NCBI GenBank assembly: GCA_029780675.1
Contig: JAKOYE010000070.1
Span: forward strand, 1 to 51,738
Source of the DNA: Actinomycetes bacterium
GTDB taxonomy: Bacteria; Actinomycetota; Actinomycetes; Mycobacteriales; Mycobacteriaceae
Reading direction: 5' to 3'
Length of the DNA stretch: 51,738 bases
In this document: in pieces, positions 41,882 through 51,468 of the stretch
How positions within the stretch are numbered: the first letter of the stretch is position 1
Layout: each line of letters opens with the position of its first letter
Position numbers and translations under genes: made by a program
Notes under the pieces: generated by a model
Seen by the model: the letters and a program-made list of their open reading frames with translations, nothing else
Databases searched by the model: none
What the model was told of the DNA's origin: nothing

Positions 41882-44377
41882 TCATTCGACCTCGGCCTTG
41901 GGCAGCGGATAGCGCAGCAGGCGCAGCGCGTTGGCCACCACCACCAGTGTTGAACCCTCGTGAACGAGCACGGCCAGACCGATACTCAACCCGAGGATGG
42001 TCGCCGGGATCAGTAACGCAACCACCCCGAGGCTGGCGAGAAGATTCTGGCGGATGATCCTGCGAGTGTTCCTGCTCAGGCCGACGGCGAAGGGCAGCGC
42101 GTTGAGGTTGTCGGCCATCAAGGCGATGTCGGCGGTTTCCAGGGCCACATCAGATCCTGCGGCGCCCATCCCGATGCCGACGGTGGCGTTGGCCATCGCG
42201 GGGGCATCGTTGACACCGTCACCGACCATGGCGACCCGGTGCTCGCCCTCACGCAGGCGGCGGATCGCCTCGACCTTGTCCTCGGGCAGCAGATCGCCCC
42301 ACGCTTCGTCGATGCCCGTTTGGGCGGCGATGGCGTCGGCGACCTGCTGGTTGTCACCGGAGATCATGATGAGCCGCCGGATTCCCAGATCCCGCAGGCT
42401 GGCGGCGATGGTGCGGGCGGAGTCGCGGGGGGTGTCCATCAGGCCGATCGCGCCGAGGTACCGGGCGCCGCGGCGAACCACCATGATGGTGCGGCCCCGC
42501 ATCTGGGCGGCCTGAATATCAGCCATGAGCTCGGCGGGCATGGTGGGGCCGCCCACTTCGCTGAACAGGCCGGGTTTACCGATGTAGACCTCCTCTGCCT
42601 CGACCATTGCCCGCACGCCGCGGCCGCTGAGCGCCTCCAATCCGGTGGCCTGCAGAGGGGTGTCGCGGTTCAGGCGGGTACGGCCGTCACGGGCAACGGC
42701 CGAAGCCAGGGGGTGATCGGAGAGTTGCTCCACGGCCACGGCGACCTGCAGGAGTTCGGTGTCCTCGACGCCAGGGGCGGGCAGAACATCGACGATGCGG
42801 GGCTGCCCGGTGGTCAGGGTTCCGGTCTTGTCGAAGGCGATGGCGGTCAACCCGCCCAAGTTCTCCAGTGGTCCGCCGCCTTTGACCAGGACGCCGGCGT
42901 TGCCGGCCCGGGCGACCGCGGCCAGGACAGCACTGGGAGTGGCGATGGCCAGGGCACACGGACTGGCCGCGACCAACACCGCCATCGCCCGGTAGAACGA
43001 CTCGGCGAAGGGCTCATGGGTCACCAAGGGTGCCAACAGCAGCGCTGCGACCAGTGCCAACACCAGTGGCACGAAGATCCGCTCGAATTTCTTGGTGAAC
43101 CGCTGGGTTGGGGAGATCTGCGTTTCGGCCTCGCTGATCAGTCGCACGACGCGGGACATGGTGCTGTCGGCGGCAAGGCGGGCCACGACGATGTCTAGGG
43201 CGCCTTGGCCGTTGACAGTGCCGGCGAAGACCCGGTTCTCGGCGCCTAGACCGTCAAGATTGGCGGCGGCCTGGTCACGGTCGGCCACCGGGGACTTGTC
43301 CACCGGGACGCTCTCGCCGGTCACCGGTGCCTGATCGACACTGCTGGATCCGGCGATGACGAAGCCGTCGGCGGGGATTCGGGAGTTGGGCCGCACCGTC
43401 ACGACATCGCCGACGGCGAGTTCGGCGACCGGAACCTCAGTGACGTCCGCACCGCGCCGGACCAGTGCGGTCTTGGGGGCGATGTCGGCCAGGGATTCGA
43501 TGGCCCGTCTGGCCCGCCCCATCGCATAGCCCTCCAAGGCATGGCCGATACCGAACAGGAATAGCAGCAACGCGCCTTCGGCAAAGTCCCCCAATGCCGC
43601 GGCACCCAAAGCGGCGACAAGCATCAGGAAGTCGATCTCGAAGCGCCTTGCCCGGATCGACTCAATGGCCTCACGGGCGGTGAAGTAACCTCCGGCACCG
43701 TAGGACAGCACGTAGAAGATCAGCGAAACCGACTGCGGCACAGCCGATACGAACGACAGGGCGAAACCAACGGCCAGGAAAACCCCACAGGCCAGGGCGA
43801 AGACCAGTTCGCTTTTCTCGCCGAAAGGCCCACCATGATCGTGGTCTTCGCCCTGCGCAGCACCTGGTCGGTGGTCCGCAGCCGGTGCCGCCGCCGGCGC
43901 CACCGGCTGCCCGGCCACAGCTGGTTCGGTCTTCACCTGCACACCCAAGGCGGCCAGTCTGGCGGCCAGTTCGTCCTCGTTGATCTGTTCGCGGTCGAAC
44001 TCGATGCGCAACGGCCCGTCGGACCAGGCGCGGGCCTCCAACACCCCGGCAACCCGCTCCAGCTCCGCGGTGATGCGCGCCGCCCGTCGGGGCCGCTTGA
44101 GCCCGCTGGCCTGCCAGACAACATGACCGTAGCGGTCGGTGATCGCCGCTCCGGCCCGAAAGGCCAACTCGCGCAGCGTGCTAACGGTCAGCGCATCGCG
44201 GTCATAGTGCAAACACAGCTGTGCCGGGCCCTGATCTTCGGTGACGATGTGCGCCTCGTCGATACCCGGTGTTCGGGCCAAAGCCTCCGACAGCCGTCCC
44301 AGGCAGCCATCGCCGTCCTCATGCCCATCAGGCAACAGGGTCGACACTTCCAGTTCCAGCTTCGCCGTCACTGACAC
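41882..44377 (-). CDS. P1B ATPase with SPC motif and degenerate HMA-like N-terminus
   Basis: An 831-residue metal pump (start GTG 44377). Residues 1-150 contain two ferredoxin-like HMA folds without CxxC (VSTLLPDGHEDGDGCLGRL and LERVAGVLEARAWSDGPLR), then a His/Asp stretch (ADHRPGAAQGEDHDHGG). The core shows TGESVPVDK, SPCALAIATPSAVLAA, DKTGTLTTGQP, SDHPLASA and GDGVNDAPAM; the last helix region has VHEGSTLVVVANALRLL, like the HEGGT motif of P1B-4 pumps. Zn, Cd or Co export is most likely. No dedicated regulator is adjacent. Confidence 0.88.
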   Translation of the reverse strand: MSVTAKLELEVSTLLPDGHEDGDGCLGRLSEALARTPGIDEAHIVTEDQGPAQLCLHYDRDALTVSTLRELAFRAGAAITDRYGHVVWQASGLKRPRRAARITAELERVAGVLEARAWSDGPLRIEFDREQINEDELAARLAALGVQVKTEPAVAGQPVAPAAAPAADHRPGAAQGEDHDHGGPFGEKSELVFALACGVFLAVGFALSFVSAVPQSVSLIFYVLSYGAGGYFTAREAIESIRARRFEIDFLMLVAALGAAALGDFAEGALLLFLFGIGHALEGYAMGRARRAIESLADIAPKTALVRRGADVTEVPVAELAVGDVVTVRPNSRIPADGFVIAGSSSVDQAPVTGESVPVDKSPVADRDQAAANLDGLGAENRVFAGTVNGQGALDIVVARLAADSTMSRVVRLISEAETQISPTQRFTKKFERIFVPLVLALVAALLLAPLVTHEPFAESFYRAMAVLVAASPCALAIATPSAVLAAVARAGNAGVLVKGGGPLENLGGLTAIAFDKTGTLTTGQPRIVDVLPAPGVEDTELLQVAVAVEQLSDHPLASAVARDGRTRLNRDTPLQATGLEALSGRGVRAMVEAEEVYIGKPGLFSEVGGPTMPAELMADIQAAQMRGRTIMVVRRGARYLGAIGLMDTPRDSARTIAASLRDLGIRRLIMISGDNQQVADAIAAQTGIDEAWGDLLPEDKVEAIRRLREGEHRVAMVGDGVNDAPAMANATVGIGMGAAGSDVALETADIALMADNLNALPFAVGLSRNTRRIIRQNLLASLGVVALLIPATILGLSIGLAVLVHEGSTLVVVANALRLLRYPLPKAEVE

Positions 44378-44465
44378 GCCTCCGTCTTAGTGCCGCAAGC
44401 CAGGCCAGGACCTCCCCTGGAGTGGACAGCGCGGAACGGAACAGTACCGCTGGCAGCCATCGGCT

Positions 44466-44930
44466 TTAGATCCATCGACGCACAGTCCGGCAGTAAGCCG
44501 AATAGTCCGAGCCGAATCGGCTGAGTAAGGCGCGCTCCTCGGGGATGATCTGAACGCGCGTCATGGCGGGCACGAAAAGCACCGCAGCCGCGAGTGAGGC
44601 GGGGTTGGCCAACCACCAGGCGAAGGCCAGCAGGCACAGCAGCATCCCGAGGTACATCGGGTTCCTACTCACTCGGTAGATGCCAGCCGTCACAATGGCG
44701 GACATTCGATCCAAGTCCATCGGATTGACCGAGGTTCGCTCCTCCCGGAAACCGTGCACGGCAAACGCGATCACCGACAACCCCATGGCGGCCAGCGCCA
44801 CGCTGCCCGCGATCCGGAGCCACAGTGCAGGATCCACGCTCGGCGTAAACAACGACACCGACCACATCAGCACGGCGAAAATTCCCGTAACTGCTACGGG
44901 CGGCATCTGCAGCGGCCGTCTCGCCGTCAT
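44466..44930 (-). CDS. Isoprenylcysteine methyltransferase-like membrane protein
   Basis: A 154-residue protein with four to five membrane helices and the ICMT/PEMT signature: VTAGIYRVSRNPMYLGMLLC followed by a late helix and RVQIIPEERALLSRFGSDYSAYCRTVRRWI, where E-E and Y-x-x-Y motifs bind S-adenosylmethionine. Bacterial members methylate unknown small lipids or isoprenoids and are frequent in metal-resistance islands. It diverges from the MltG-like gene; the gap holds the CTACGTAG dyad. Confidence 0.8.
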   Translation of the reverse strand: MTARRPLQMPPVAVTGIFAVLMWSVSLFTPSVDPALWLRIAGSVALAAMGLSVIAFAVHGFREERTSVNPMDLDRMSAIVTAGIYRVSRNPMYLGMLLCLLAFAWWLANPASLAAAVLFVPAMTRVQIIPEERALLSRFGSDYSAYCRTVRRWI

Positions 44931-45013
44931 AGACCCCTCCGAGTGTTAGGTCAGTTCAGTGTTGTGGCCTGGATTCCAGACGTTGCTCGGGAGCCGCACT
45001 TCACCCTACCGAC

Positions 45014-45025
45014 ATCTACGTAGCT
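45014..45025. promoter_or_regulatory. ATCTACGTAGCT dyad, putative BlaI operator
   Basis: The same 12 bases as at 12811-12822 upstream of blaI, here in the 155-bp divergent gap between the methyltransferase and MltG-like genes. The shared palindrome CTACGTAG suggests that the blaI product encoded 32 kb away may control this envelope gene pair. Confidence 0.45.
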
Positions 45026-45085
45026 GGATAGTGGTTGGCTTCACGTCGGGAACGATTCGCGGTTCCAGTGGGAGGTTCAACAGCA

Positions 45086-46156
45086 TTGCAGCCAGATCAG
45101 GGCAACGCCCGCCGCGGACCCGATTCGGATGCCGATTCACCCCGGTCGGCGGGCCGCGCCCGTGGTCGCCGCGCCGCTAACTCAAACCGACCGGCCAGAC
45201 ATCGAGGGGTGCTCGAGAATCCCCGCCGCAACGCATCGGCGCGGGCGGGCACGGTGGCGGCCGTGGCCGTCGCGTGTGGGGTGGCCGTGGTGCTCGCGCT
45301 GGTGTGGATTTCTGTGCGCACTGATTCGGCAGTTCCGCAGTCCGCCACACCTGAGGTCGACCACGACATCGTCATACAGGTCCAGCCCGGCGATAGTCTG
45401 GAGGCTGTCGGGGAGCGACTGGCTGCGTTGGGAGTCCTCGACTTGGCACAGTCACTGACCGCCGCGGCGCGATCGCGCACCGCACCCGTGCAGGTTCCCG
45501 GCCCGGGCTTTTATGTGGTGTCCCCCGGTCAGGAGCCCGACGAGATCCTCGCTCAGTTGCGCGACCCGGCCAGCAGAGTCGGATTCATCACCGTGCAGGC
45601 CGGCCGCCAACTCGAGGACGTCACCGATCCGGTAACCGGATCCGTCCGGCCGGGACTGCTCTCTGATATCGCGCGGGCGAGTTGTGCGCCGACCGGCGGC
45701 GGCCGACGGTGTCTGTCGGTCGAGGAGTTGCGGCAAAGCGCGGCGCAGTCCGACATCGCGGCACTGGGCATTCCGGATTGGGCGCGTGACCCGGTCGAGA
45801 CGATGGCCGGGGACTACCGCCGCCTGGAGGGTCTGATCGGTGTGGGTCAGTGGAATTTCGATCCGACTGCCACACCCGCACAGGTGCTCGCCACGCTGAT
45901 CGGTGGCAGCGCAGCGCGCTATGACCTGAACTACTTGCTGAGCAACGCCGCCGGTGAACACGGGATTAGTCCCTACCAGGTGCTGATCGTAGCCTCACTG
46001 CTGCAGCGCGACAGCACGCCCGAGCGGTATCGGCAGTCCGCGGTCGACCTCTACGACCGCATCCGGGGCGGCCGGGACGACGGGCGGCTGCCGCAGGCCC
46101 CGGTCACCGTCCCGGGCCCCGAAGCCATCGCGGCCGCCGAACATCCCAACGGGTGA
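45086..46156 (+). CDS. MltG/YceG-like protein lacking the catalytic glutamate
   Basis: TTG 45086 is preferred because GGGAGG lies 10 bases before it; TTG 45035 is in frame upstream. The protein (about 356 residues) has a basic Arg-rich cytosolic tail, one membrane helix (VAAVAVACGVAVVLALVWIS) and a LysM-like part (IVIQVQPGDSLEAVGERLAAL), then a YceG domain with YRRLEGLIGVGQWNFDP and YQVLIVASLLQRDSTPE. Active MltG has ASIVEKE-type sequence with the catalytic Glu; here Q307 takes its place and the usual C-terminal HPGLPPGPI part is missing. It may bind glycan without cutting it. Confidence 0.7.
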   Translation: MQPDQGNARRGPDSDADSPRSAGRARGRRAANSNRPARHRGVLENPRRNASARAGTVAAVAVACGVAVVLALVWISVRTDSAVPQSATPEVDHDIVIQVQPGDSLEAVGERLAALGVLDLAQSLTAAARSRTAPVQVPGPGFYVVSPGQEPDEILAQLRDPASRVGFITVQAGRQLEDVTDPVTGSVRPGLLSDIARASCAPTGGGRRCLSVEELRQSAAQSDIAALGIPDWARDPVETMAGDYRRLEGLIGVGQWNFDPTATPAQVLATLIGGSAARYDLNYLLSNAAGEHGISPYQVLIVASLLQRDSTPERYRQSAVDLYDRIRGGRDDGRLPQAPVTVPGPEAIAAAEHPNG

Positions 46157-46190
46157 CCGCGGCCCTGGGTCTGACCACCGTGTAGGGCAC

Positions 46191-47045
46191 TCAGGTCCTG
46201 TTGAAGCCCCAATCCAGCACCGCACGGGCCTGATCCTGCAGGTCGTCCTGGCTGTACATGAGGACCGTGATCAGTCGCCTTCCGTTGCGCTGAGCCATCG
46301 CGACGTAGGTCTCCCGGGCTAGGTTGGTGAAACCGGTCTTGCCGCCGATGAACCCCGGGTAGGTGGAGAGCAACGCATCCTGGTTGGCGATTTGACGCAT
46401 CCCACCCATACCGTCCGGGAACAGCGCCACACGCTGGTGCATGATCTGAACCAGCATTGGGTATTTCAGCGCGGCACGATAGATCACCGCAAGGTCATGG
46501 GGGGAACTGACCGATTCCCAGCCCGGCCCGTCGAGCCCGGACGGCGAGTTCGAGCGGGTGGAACGGGCGCCGACAGCGGCGGCCTTGGCGTTCATCTTGG
46601 CCACCGCGATCCGATAGCCCCCGACCATGTCAGCGAGCATGTTGGCCGCGTCGTTTCCCGATACCAGCAGCAGTCCGTCGAGTAACTGACGGACGGTGTA
46701 GGCCTGGCCGGCAACCACACCGGCGCATGAGCACTCGACCTGGGTGTGTGACTGGTTGGCCCGCGCGGCCGCATCGGGCCGTAACTGGTCGAGGACCACC
46801 ATCGCCAACAGCGGCTTAATGGTCGAGGCCGGCGCGTAGGCGCCGTAGGGATCTTGGCCACCGAGGATCGCTCCGCTGACCATGTCAGCCACCAGCCAGG
46901 CACGCGCCGGGCCGCCGGGCGGTACAGCCAGAGGCTGGTTGGCGTTGGGCTGAGCCGCGCTGAGGGGAACGACGTGAGCCGGCGAGGCGGTCAGGATGCA
47001 AACAGCCGCGGCCACAAGTGCGGTCACGCGCCGCCATCGGTACAT
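46191..47045 (-). CDS. D-Ala-D-Ala carboxypeptidase (S11, DacB-like)
   Basis: A 284-residue exported penicillin-binding protein. After a signal peptide (VTALVAAAVCILTASPAHV) the three active-site motifs appear: SxxK as ASTIKPLLA, SxN as VSGNDAANMLA and KTG as GGKTGFTN. Two Cys in VECSCAGVV are a local feature of mycobacterial members. It trims peptidoglycan stem peptides. It converges on the MltG-like gene, which ends 35 bp away, suggesting an envelope-modification patch. Confidence 0.9.
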   Translation of the reverse strand: MYRWRRVTALVAAAVCILTASPAHVVPLSAAQPNANQPLAVPPGGPARAWLVADMVSGAILGGQDPYGAYAPASTIKPLLAMVVLDQLRPDAAARANQSHTQVECSCAGVVAGQAYTVRQLLDGLLLVSGNDAANMLADMVGGYRIAVAKMNAKAAAVGARSTRSNSPSGLDGPGWESVSSPHDLAVIYRAALKYPMLVQIMHQRVALFPDGMGGMRQIANQDALLSTYPGFIGGKTGFTNLARETYVAMAQRNGRRLITVLMYSQDDLQDQARAVLDWGFNRT

Positions 47046-47174
47046 GATGGTCGACCCTAGTGGCGCTGGGCCGCGGCGAGGACTCAGTGCCGTCTCGAAT
47101 CAGGCACAGCGCGGTGGTTGAAGCACCCGGGCTTCGTCCGAAGAGTGGCACCGCTGAAAACCGTTCCGGAATAC

Positions 47175-48210
47175 AGCTCAACTACTCACGGGAACGCTAA
47201 GACGACCTTCAAATCCGTTGCGCGAAATGCTCTTTCGCTGGAAGGCGGGCCGGTGCTCTTCTTCTCGCCGGGCCGGGGATGGTTTGCCTTTGCGGGGTGT
47301 CAGGACGGGGCGCACACCCAGGTCGCGCAGGGCGTCTTCGACGCGCTTCTCGCAGTAGCCGCGGTCGGCGGTGACGATGCGTCGCGAAGGTTGCCGACCT
47401 CGACGGAGTGGTCGAGCACGATGCCGTCGTCGGTGACTGGCCGTTGTGACCGAACTCGACCGGTTTGCCCAAGCGGACCTCGGCGATCGGGCGGGCACCG
47501 CTTTCGTGCAGGCTGACTCGCCGGTCGGCGCCGGCGGGTGTCTGCCCGGCGACCCGCTGGTGGGTCGGGGTGACGATCTATTGGGTGAGGGCGACCAACT
47601 TCTGCAATTCGTTGACCGCTCGCACGAATCGGCCCCGGGGCCGGCAAGCGGCGGCGTCCCGCTGACCACGGGCGGCCAGTTGGGCGGCTTTGACCCTCCC
47701 TCGACGGATCGCCTGCTTGACGTTGATGAGCAGCCGCTGGGCATCACAAGCGGCGGCGCGGGCCAATCCGGCCAGCTCGCCACCCGTGGCCAGCACCGCC
47801 GCGGTGGCTTCGCCACAGCCCATTACCGAGCCTGAGCCGCAGCTTGGCAGCGACCGCATGAGCACGCTTAGCGGCCGCGCGGGAACTGTCACGCACCCGG
47901 GTGCGCACGGCCGGCGTCCTGAATCCGCTTGGCAGCCGACCCGATCCGGCGCACCGCTTTGGCCAACAGCCCCGAATCGGGTCGAGTAGGCCACATTGGC
48001 CGGCACCACCGTGGTGTCGGTGCGAACCCTATTGGTGCGAAGCACTTTGGCCGCGGCGGCGGCCTTGGCCAACAGGGCCTCGTTGAGTCCGTCGGCAGCT
48101 GCCGAACCGCAGCGGGTAATCAGCCTCATCAGCGTGGTCGGATGCGGCAGACGCCCGTCAAGCGGGATGCGGCACGCGTGCGACTTGGCCGCCGCGGGAA
48201 TCCGGGTCAA
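47175..48210 (-). pseudogene. Decayed insertion-sequence transposase
   Basis: Transposase pieces occur in order but in three frames: PHPTTLMRLITRCGSAAADG, RVRTDTTVVPANVAYSTRFG, LARAAACDAQRLLINVKQAI and AAQLAARGQRDAAACRPRGR, then GKPVEFGHNGQ, then GIVLDHSVEVGN, and finally IVTADRGYCEKRVEDALRDL with LTPRKGKPSPARREEEHRPA. TDTT and TADRGY mark the catalytic Asp residues of a DDE enzyme of the IS1182/ISNCY-like kind. The N-terminal part is missing and frames switch at least three times, so it is inactive. No clear inverted repeats were seen. Confidence 0.8.
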
Positions 48211-48335
48211 TACCGTGGCGGCGGGCTACATCGACAGGCCAGAGCGAGAGCAGGGCCCGGGAAATAGTTCCCGGTGTAGCGTCCGCAACAATCGGTGGAG
48301 CGCCCTCGACCGCCGGCTGACCCGGAACGGAGCCC

Positions 48336-50255
48336 ATGACGTCCACAGCTACTGACACCGGCCGGGCAGCAGTCCCGTCGCTGCTGCTCGGCTTCGCCGT
48401 GGCGGCCGGCGCGGTTGCGGTGTATGTGCTCACGGCACTGTCCCCCGCGACGGCCACGACCGTCGCCGAGGCCGTCGGCTACTTCACCGCCACCCTCGCG
48501 GGAGCGGTGTGTCTGGGTGGCCTGGTGCTGGTTGTCATCACCGCCCGCCCCGACGACCGGGGGGTCCTGGACCTGGCAGCATTCCGGGCACACCTAGTGG
48601 TGGAACGGGTGGCTCCGCTATGGGTGATCGCCGCGCTGGTCATGGTGGTGGTCCAGACCGCCGCCGACGCGGGCGTCTCCGCGACCCGGTTGCTCGTCAG
48701 CGGCCGGCTCGCCGCCGCTCTGGAGGCGTCGGAGACCGGGCGGGGGTGGGTGACCGTCGTCGTGGTCTCGGCGGTGCTCGCCGTCACGGTGCGGCTGACG
48801 GTGCGGTGGGAATGGCATGTGCCGCTGACGATTCCGGCTCTGGTGGGTGTGATCGCCGTACCGGTCACCGGAAACGCCGGTCAGGGTCCCGACCACGACT
48901 ATACGACCAGTTCGGTGATCGTCTTCGCCGTCGCCGTGGCCGTGTGGGCCGGCGTGACGGTCGTGAACGCCGCGGCGCCGAGCGATCCCGCCGTGCGCCG
49001 CCGCGTCACGGTCACGGCCCTGGCCGCGGGGTCGGTCGCGGTGCTCTACGGCCTGCTGCTCCTGGGTTTACGGGCGGGAGATCTCACGAGCGGGTACGGC
49101 GTGCTCGGTCTGTTCGCCGGCGCGGTACTGGCCGTCGGACTCGTGGCCGGGGTGGTCGCACTTCGCGGGGGGCGCAGCACCCCGGTGCCGGCGCGGCTGG
49201 CCGCGGCGATGGCCGTGCCGGCGGCGCTGTCCCTGATGGCGATTCAGACCGCGCCCGGCCTGCTGGCGACCCGGCCGAGCATCTGGGACGTCCTGCTGGG
49301 CTATGAACTGCCCGGCGCCCCGACCGCGCTGCGCCTGGCGACGTTCTGGCGTTTCGACACCTTCCTCGGGGTTCTGGGCCTGACCCTTGCCTGCGGGTAC
49401 CTGGTCGGCGTGATCCGGTTGCGTCGGCGGGGTGACCGGTGGCCGGTCGGCCGCACGGTCTCCTGGCTCGCCGGTTGCGCGGCATTGGTGGTCGCAACCG
49501 GTTCGGGAGTGCGGTCCTACGGATCGGCGATGTTCAGCGTGCACATGGCCGAGCACATGATGCTGAACATGTTCGTGCCGGTTCTGCTGGTCCTCGGGGC
49601 GCCGGTCACCCTGGCGTTGCGGGTGCTGCCCAGCGCCGCGCCGGGGACGCCACCCGGTCCGCGGGAATGGATTGTGCGCGCGGTGCATTCGCCGTTCACC
49701 GCGTTCCTGTCCAGTCCCGTCACGGCGTTCGTGTTGTTCGTCGGCTCGCTGTACGCCGTGTACTTCACCCCGTTGTTCGACACCCTGGTTCGCTACCACT
49801 GGGGACACGAGTTCATGGCGGTGCACTTCCTGATCACCGGCTACCTGTTCTACTGGGGCATCATCGGCGTCGATCCCGGACCGCGTCGGCTTCCCTTCAT
49901 CGGCAGACTCGCCCTGTTGTTCGCCATCATGCCGTTCCACGCATTCTTCGGTGTCGCGATGATGACCATGACATCGGTCGTCGGCGGGAACTTCTATCGC
50001 GGACTGGCCCTCCCGTGGGTGGCCAACCTCAACGACGACCAGCATCTCGGCGGCGCCATCGCCTGGGGCGCAAGCGAAGTGCCGCTGATCATGGTGGTGG
50101 TCGCCTTGGTGACGCAGTGGGCACGCCAGGACCGGCGCACCTCGACCCGCTCAGACCGGCACGCCGACGCCGGCTACGACGACGATCTGGCGGCCTACAA
50201 CAACATGTTGCGCGAACTGGAACGTCAGCGCACTCGGGACGTCAGGAGACCGTGA
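48336..50255 (+). CDS. CtaG/CopD-type membrane protein (Rv0102-like)
   Basis: A 639-residue protein with about 16 membrane helices. The first half resembles CopD-type copper-resistance membrane proteins; the second is a caa3-type CtaG domain with MFSVHMAEHMMLNMFVPVLL, WGHEFMAVHFLITGYLFYW and MPFHAFFGVAMMTMTSVVGG. The ordered His and Met residues in these helices are candidate copper ligands for delivery to cytochrome oxidase or for copper movement across the membrane. Mycobacterial Rv0102 has this two-part layout. Its end overlaps the convergent next gene by 14 bp. Confidence 0.88.
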   Translation: MTSTATDTGRAAVPSLLLGFAVAAGAVAVYVLTALSPATATTVAEAVGYFTATLAGAVCLGGLVLVVITARPDDRGVLDLAAFRAHLVVERVAPLWVIAALVMVVVQTAADAGVSATRLLVSGRLAAALEASETGRGWVTVVVVSAVLAVTVRLTVRWEWHVPLTIPALVGVIAVPVTGNAGQGPDHDYTTSSVIVFAVAVAVWAGVTVVNAAAPSDPAVRRRVTVTALAAGSVAVLYGLLLLGLRAGDLTSGYGVLGLFAGAVLAVGLVAGVVALRGGRSTPVPARLAAAMAVPAALSLMAIQTAPGLLATRPSIWDVLLGYELPGAPTALRLATFWRFDTFLGVLGLTLACGYLVGVIRLRRRGDRWPVGRTVSWLAGCAALVVATGSGVRSYGSAMFSVHMAEHMMLNMFVPVLLVLGAPVTLALRVLPSAAPGTPPGPREWIVRAVHSPFTAFLSSPVTAFVLFVGSLYAVYFTPLFDTLVRYHWGHEFMAVHFLITGYLFYWGIIGVDPGPRRLPFIGRLALLFAIMPFHAFFGVAMMTMTSVVGGNFYRGLALPWVANLNDDQHLGGAIAWGASEVPLIMVVVALVTQWARQDRRTSTRSDRHADAGYDDDLAAYNNMLRELERQRTRDVRRP

Positions 50256-51228
50256 CGTGGACGTGGTTGAAATGATCCGGCACACGCCACATCGTGTAGT
50301 CGATACCGAAGCGTCCTGCCTGCCGCTGGAGGTCGGCGTTGATTGCGTCCCCCAAGTCCATGTTTGTGCCAGTCATGATGTCCAGGGCGCGGCCACTGGG
50401 GTGGTCCGGAAGCGGGTCTGCGCGGACCCCACCGATGGACTGCACACCGGGGAAGGTGGACATGATGTAGGCAGCCAGCACACTCGCGTTGGGCACCAGC
50501 CCATTCATCCCGATCGCGGGGACCGGTGCGACCAGATCTGACGCCGCGATGACGGAGCCTGGCAAGATGACGGAGCCTGGCGATACGGCTTGTCCAGCGG
50601 TGTCCAGCATGAGGCCCTTCGCTTGCACCGCGGCGATTCGGCTTCGAAGCTCTGACTGCGTGCTCTGCAGATCCGCTCGCACCTCGGCAGCCGCTTCAAC
50701 GGCAGCCGCAGCTGCGGCCGCAGACTTGGCGGCTGTGGCTTCGCGGAGCTTTGCCTCCCGCTCAGCCTGTCGGAATCCCCGCATCCGCGACGACATCTCC
50801 GTGGCCATCACCCGTTGAACGGACAGCTTGTCGATCAGGCCCTTGGGCGTGGTAGCCGTAAGGAGCGCGTGGAGACCATCTGCGCGCCCGCCGGTGTAAA
50901 CCGCGGCCGCGAGAACGTCGACGGCCTGCTGGTAGCTGGCCAAACGCCCGCTGGCGGCATCGAACTCTGCCAGATCGACGGCGTGCGCCTCATCCGCGCG
51001 CGTGAGTGCTTGAAGTCTGTTGTCCAGATTCGCCTGCGCTGTTTGAACAGTCGCGGCCAGCTGCTCAGCCTGCTGAGACAGTTCCTTGAGCTCCACCAAC
51101 GGGTCATCTAGCGGGTCGGCAGCGGCGGGACCGCACCACGGCGGGACGAGCAGCGCAAGCGCGGCGATCGCGATGACGAAACGAACACCGCCAGCCCGCC
51201 TTGCCGCACGCGGGGCAACGAAATCCAA
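50242..51228 (-). CDS. Exported coiled-coil protein with VldE/M15-like C-terminal domain
   Basis: TTG 51228 is chosen because AGGGAGG lies upstream and a signal peptide follows at once (GGVRFVIAIAALALLVPPWC, cleavage near AAADP). Residues about 35-200 form a long coiled coil (ELSQQAEQLAATVQTAQANL), like the N-terminal part of RipA/RipC hydrolase proteins. There is no NlpC/P60 domain. The C-terminal ~90 residues (IGGVRADPLPDHPSGRALDI, then FNHVHVTVS) keep H, D and H residues of an M15-like metallopeptidase fold seen in several mycobacterial exported proteins. Peptidoglycan binding or trimming is probable. Confidence 0.75.
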   Translation of the reverse strand: MDFVAPRAARRAGGVRFVIAIAALALLVPPWCGPAAADPLDDPLVELKELSQQAEQLAATVQTAQANLDNRLQALTRADEAHAVDLAEFDAASGRLASYQQAVDVLAAAVYTGGRADGLHALLTATTPKGLIDKLSVQRVMATEMSSRMRGFRQAEREAKLREATAAKSAAAAAAAVEAAAEVRADLQSTQSELRSRIAAVQAKGLMLDTAGQAVSPGSVILPGSVIAASDLVAPVPAIGMNGLVPNASVLAAYIMSTFPGVQSIGGVRADPLPDHPSGRALDIMTGTNMDLGDAINADLQRQAGRFGIDYTMWRVPDHFNHVHVTVS

Positions 51229-51468
51229 GACCCGACCCTCCCTTTCGCCACTAATCGACCGACCCGTCACATGAGGTCTCGAAAAGATAACGAACGCACG
51301 GCCGCGCTGTCTAACCTCCAGCGGAGCCGCGTACCCCAGCCGCGCTCGTGGCTGGTCAGCGGACGTCGGGATCGGATGGGAACCCTCGGCTGCTTCGCTT
51401 CTGCCCGTCTCGGCGAACAGCCCGCTGACACCCGCACGGGCGGTCGGAGCAGGTTCCACGTCTGGCCG
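51229..51468. other. Intergenic gap, no gene seen
   Basis: 240 bp between the coiled-coil protein and the carbonic anhydrase end. The upstream extension of the coiled-coil frame is open here but has no signal for translation. No repeats or RNA seen. Confidence 0.4.
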
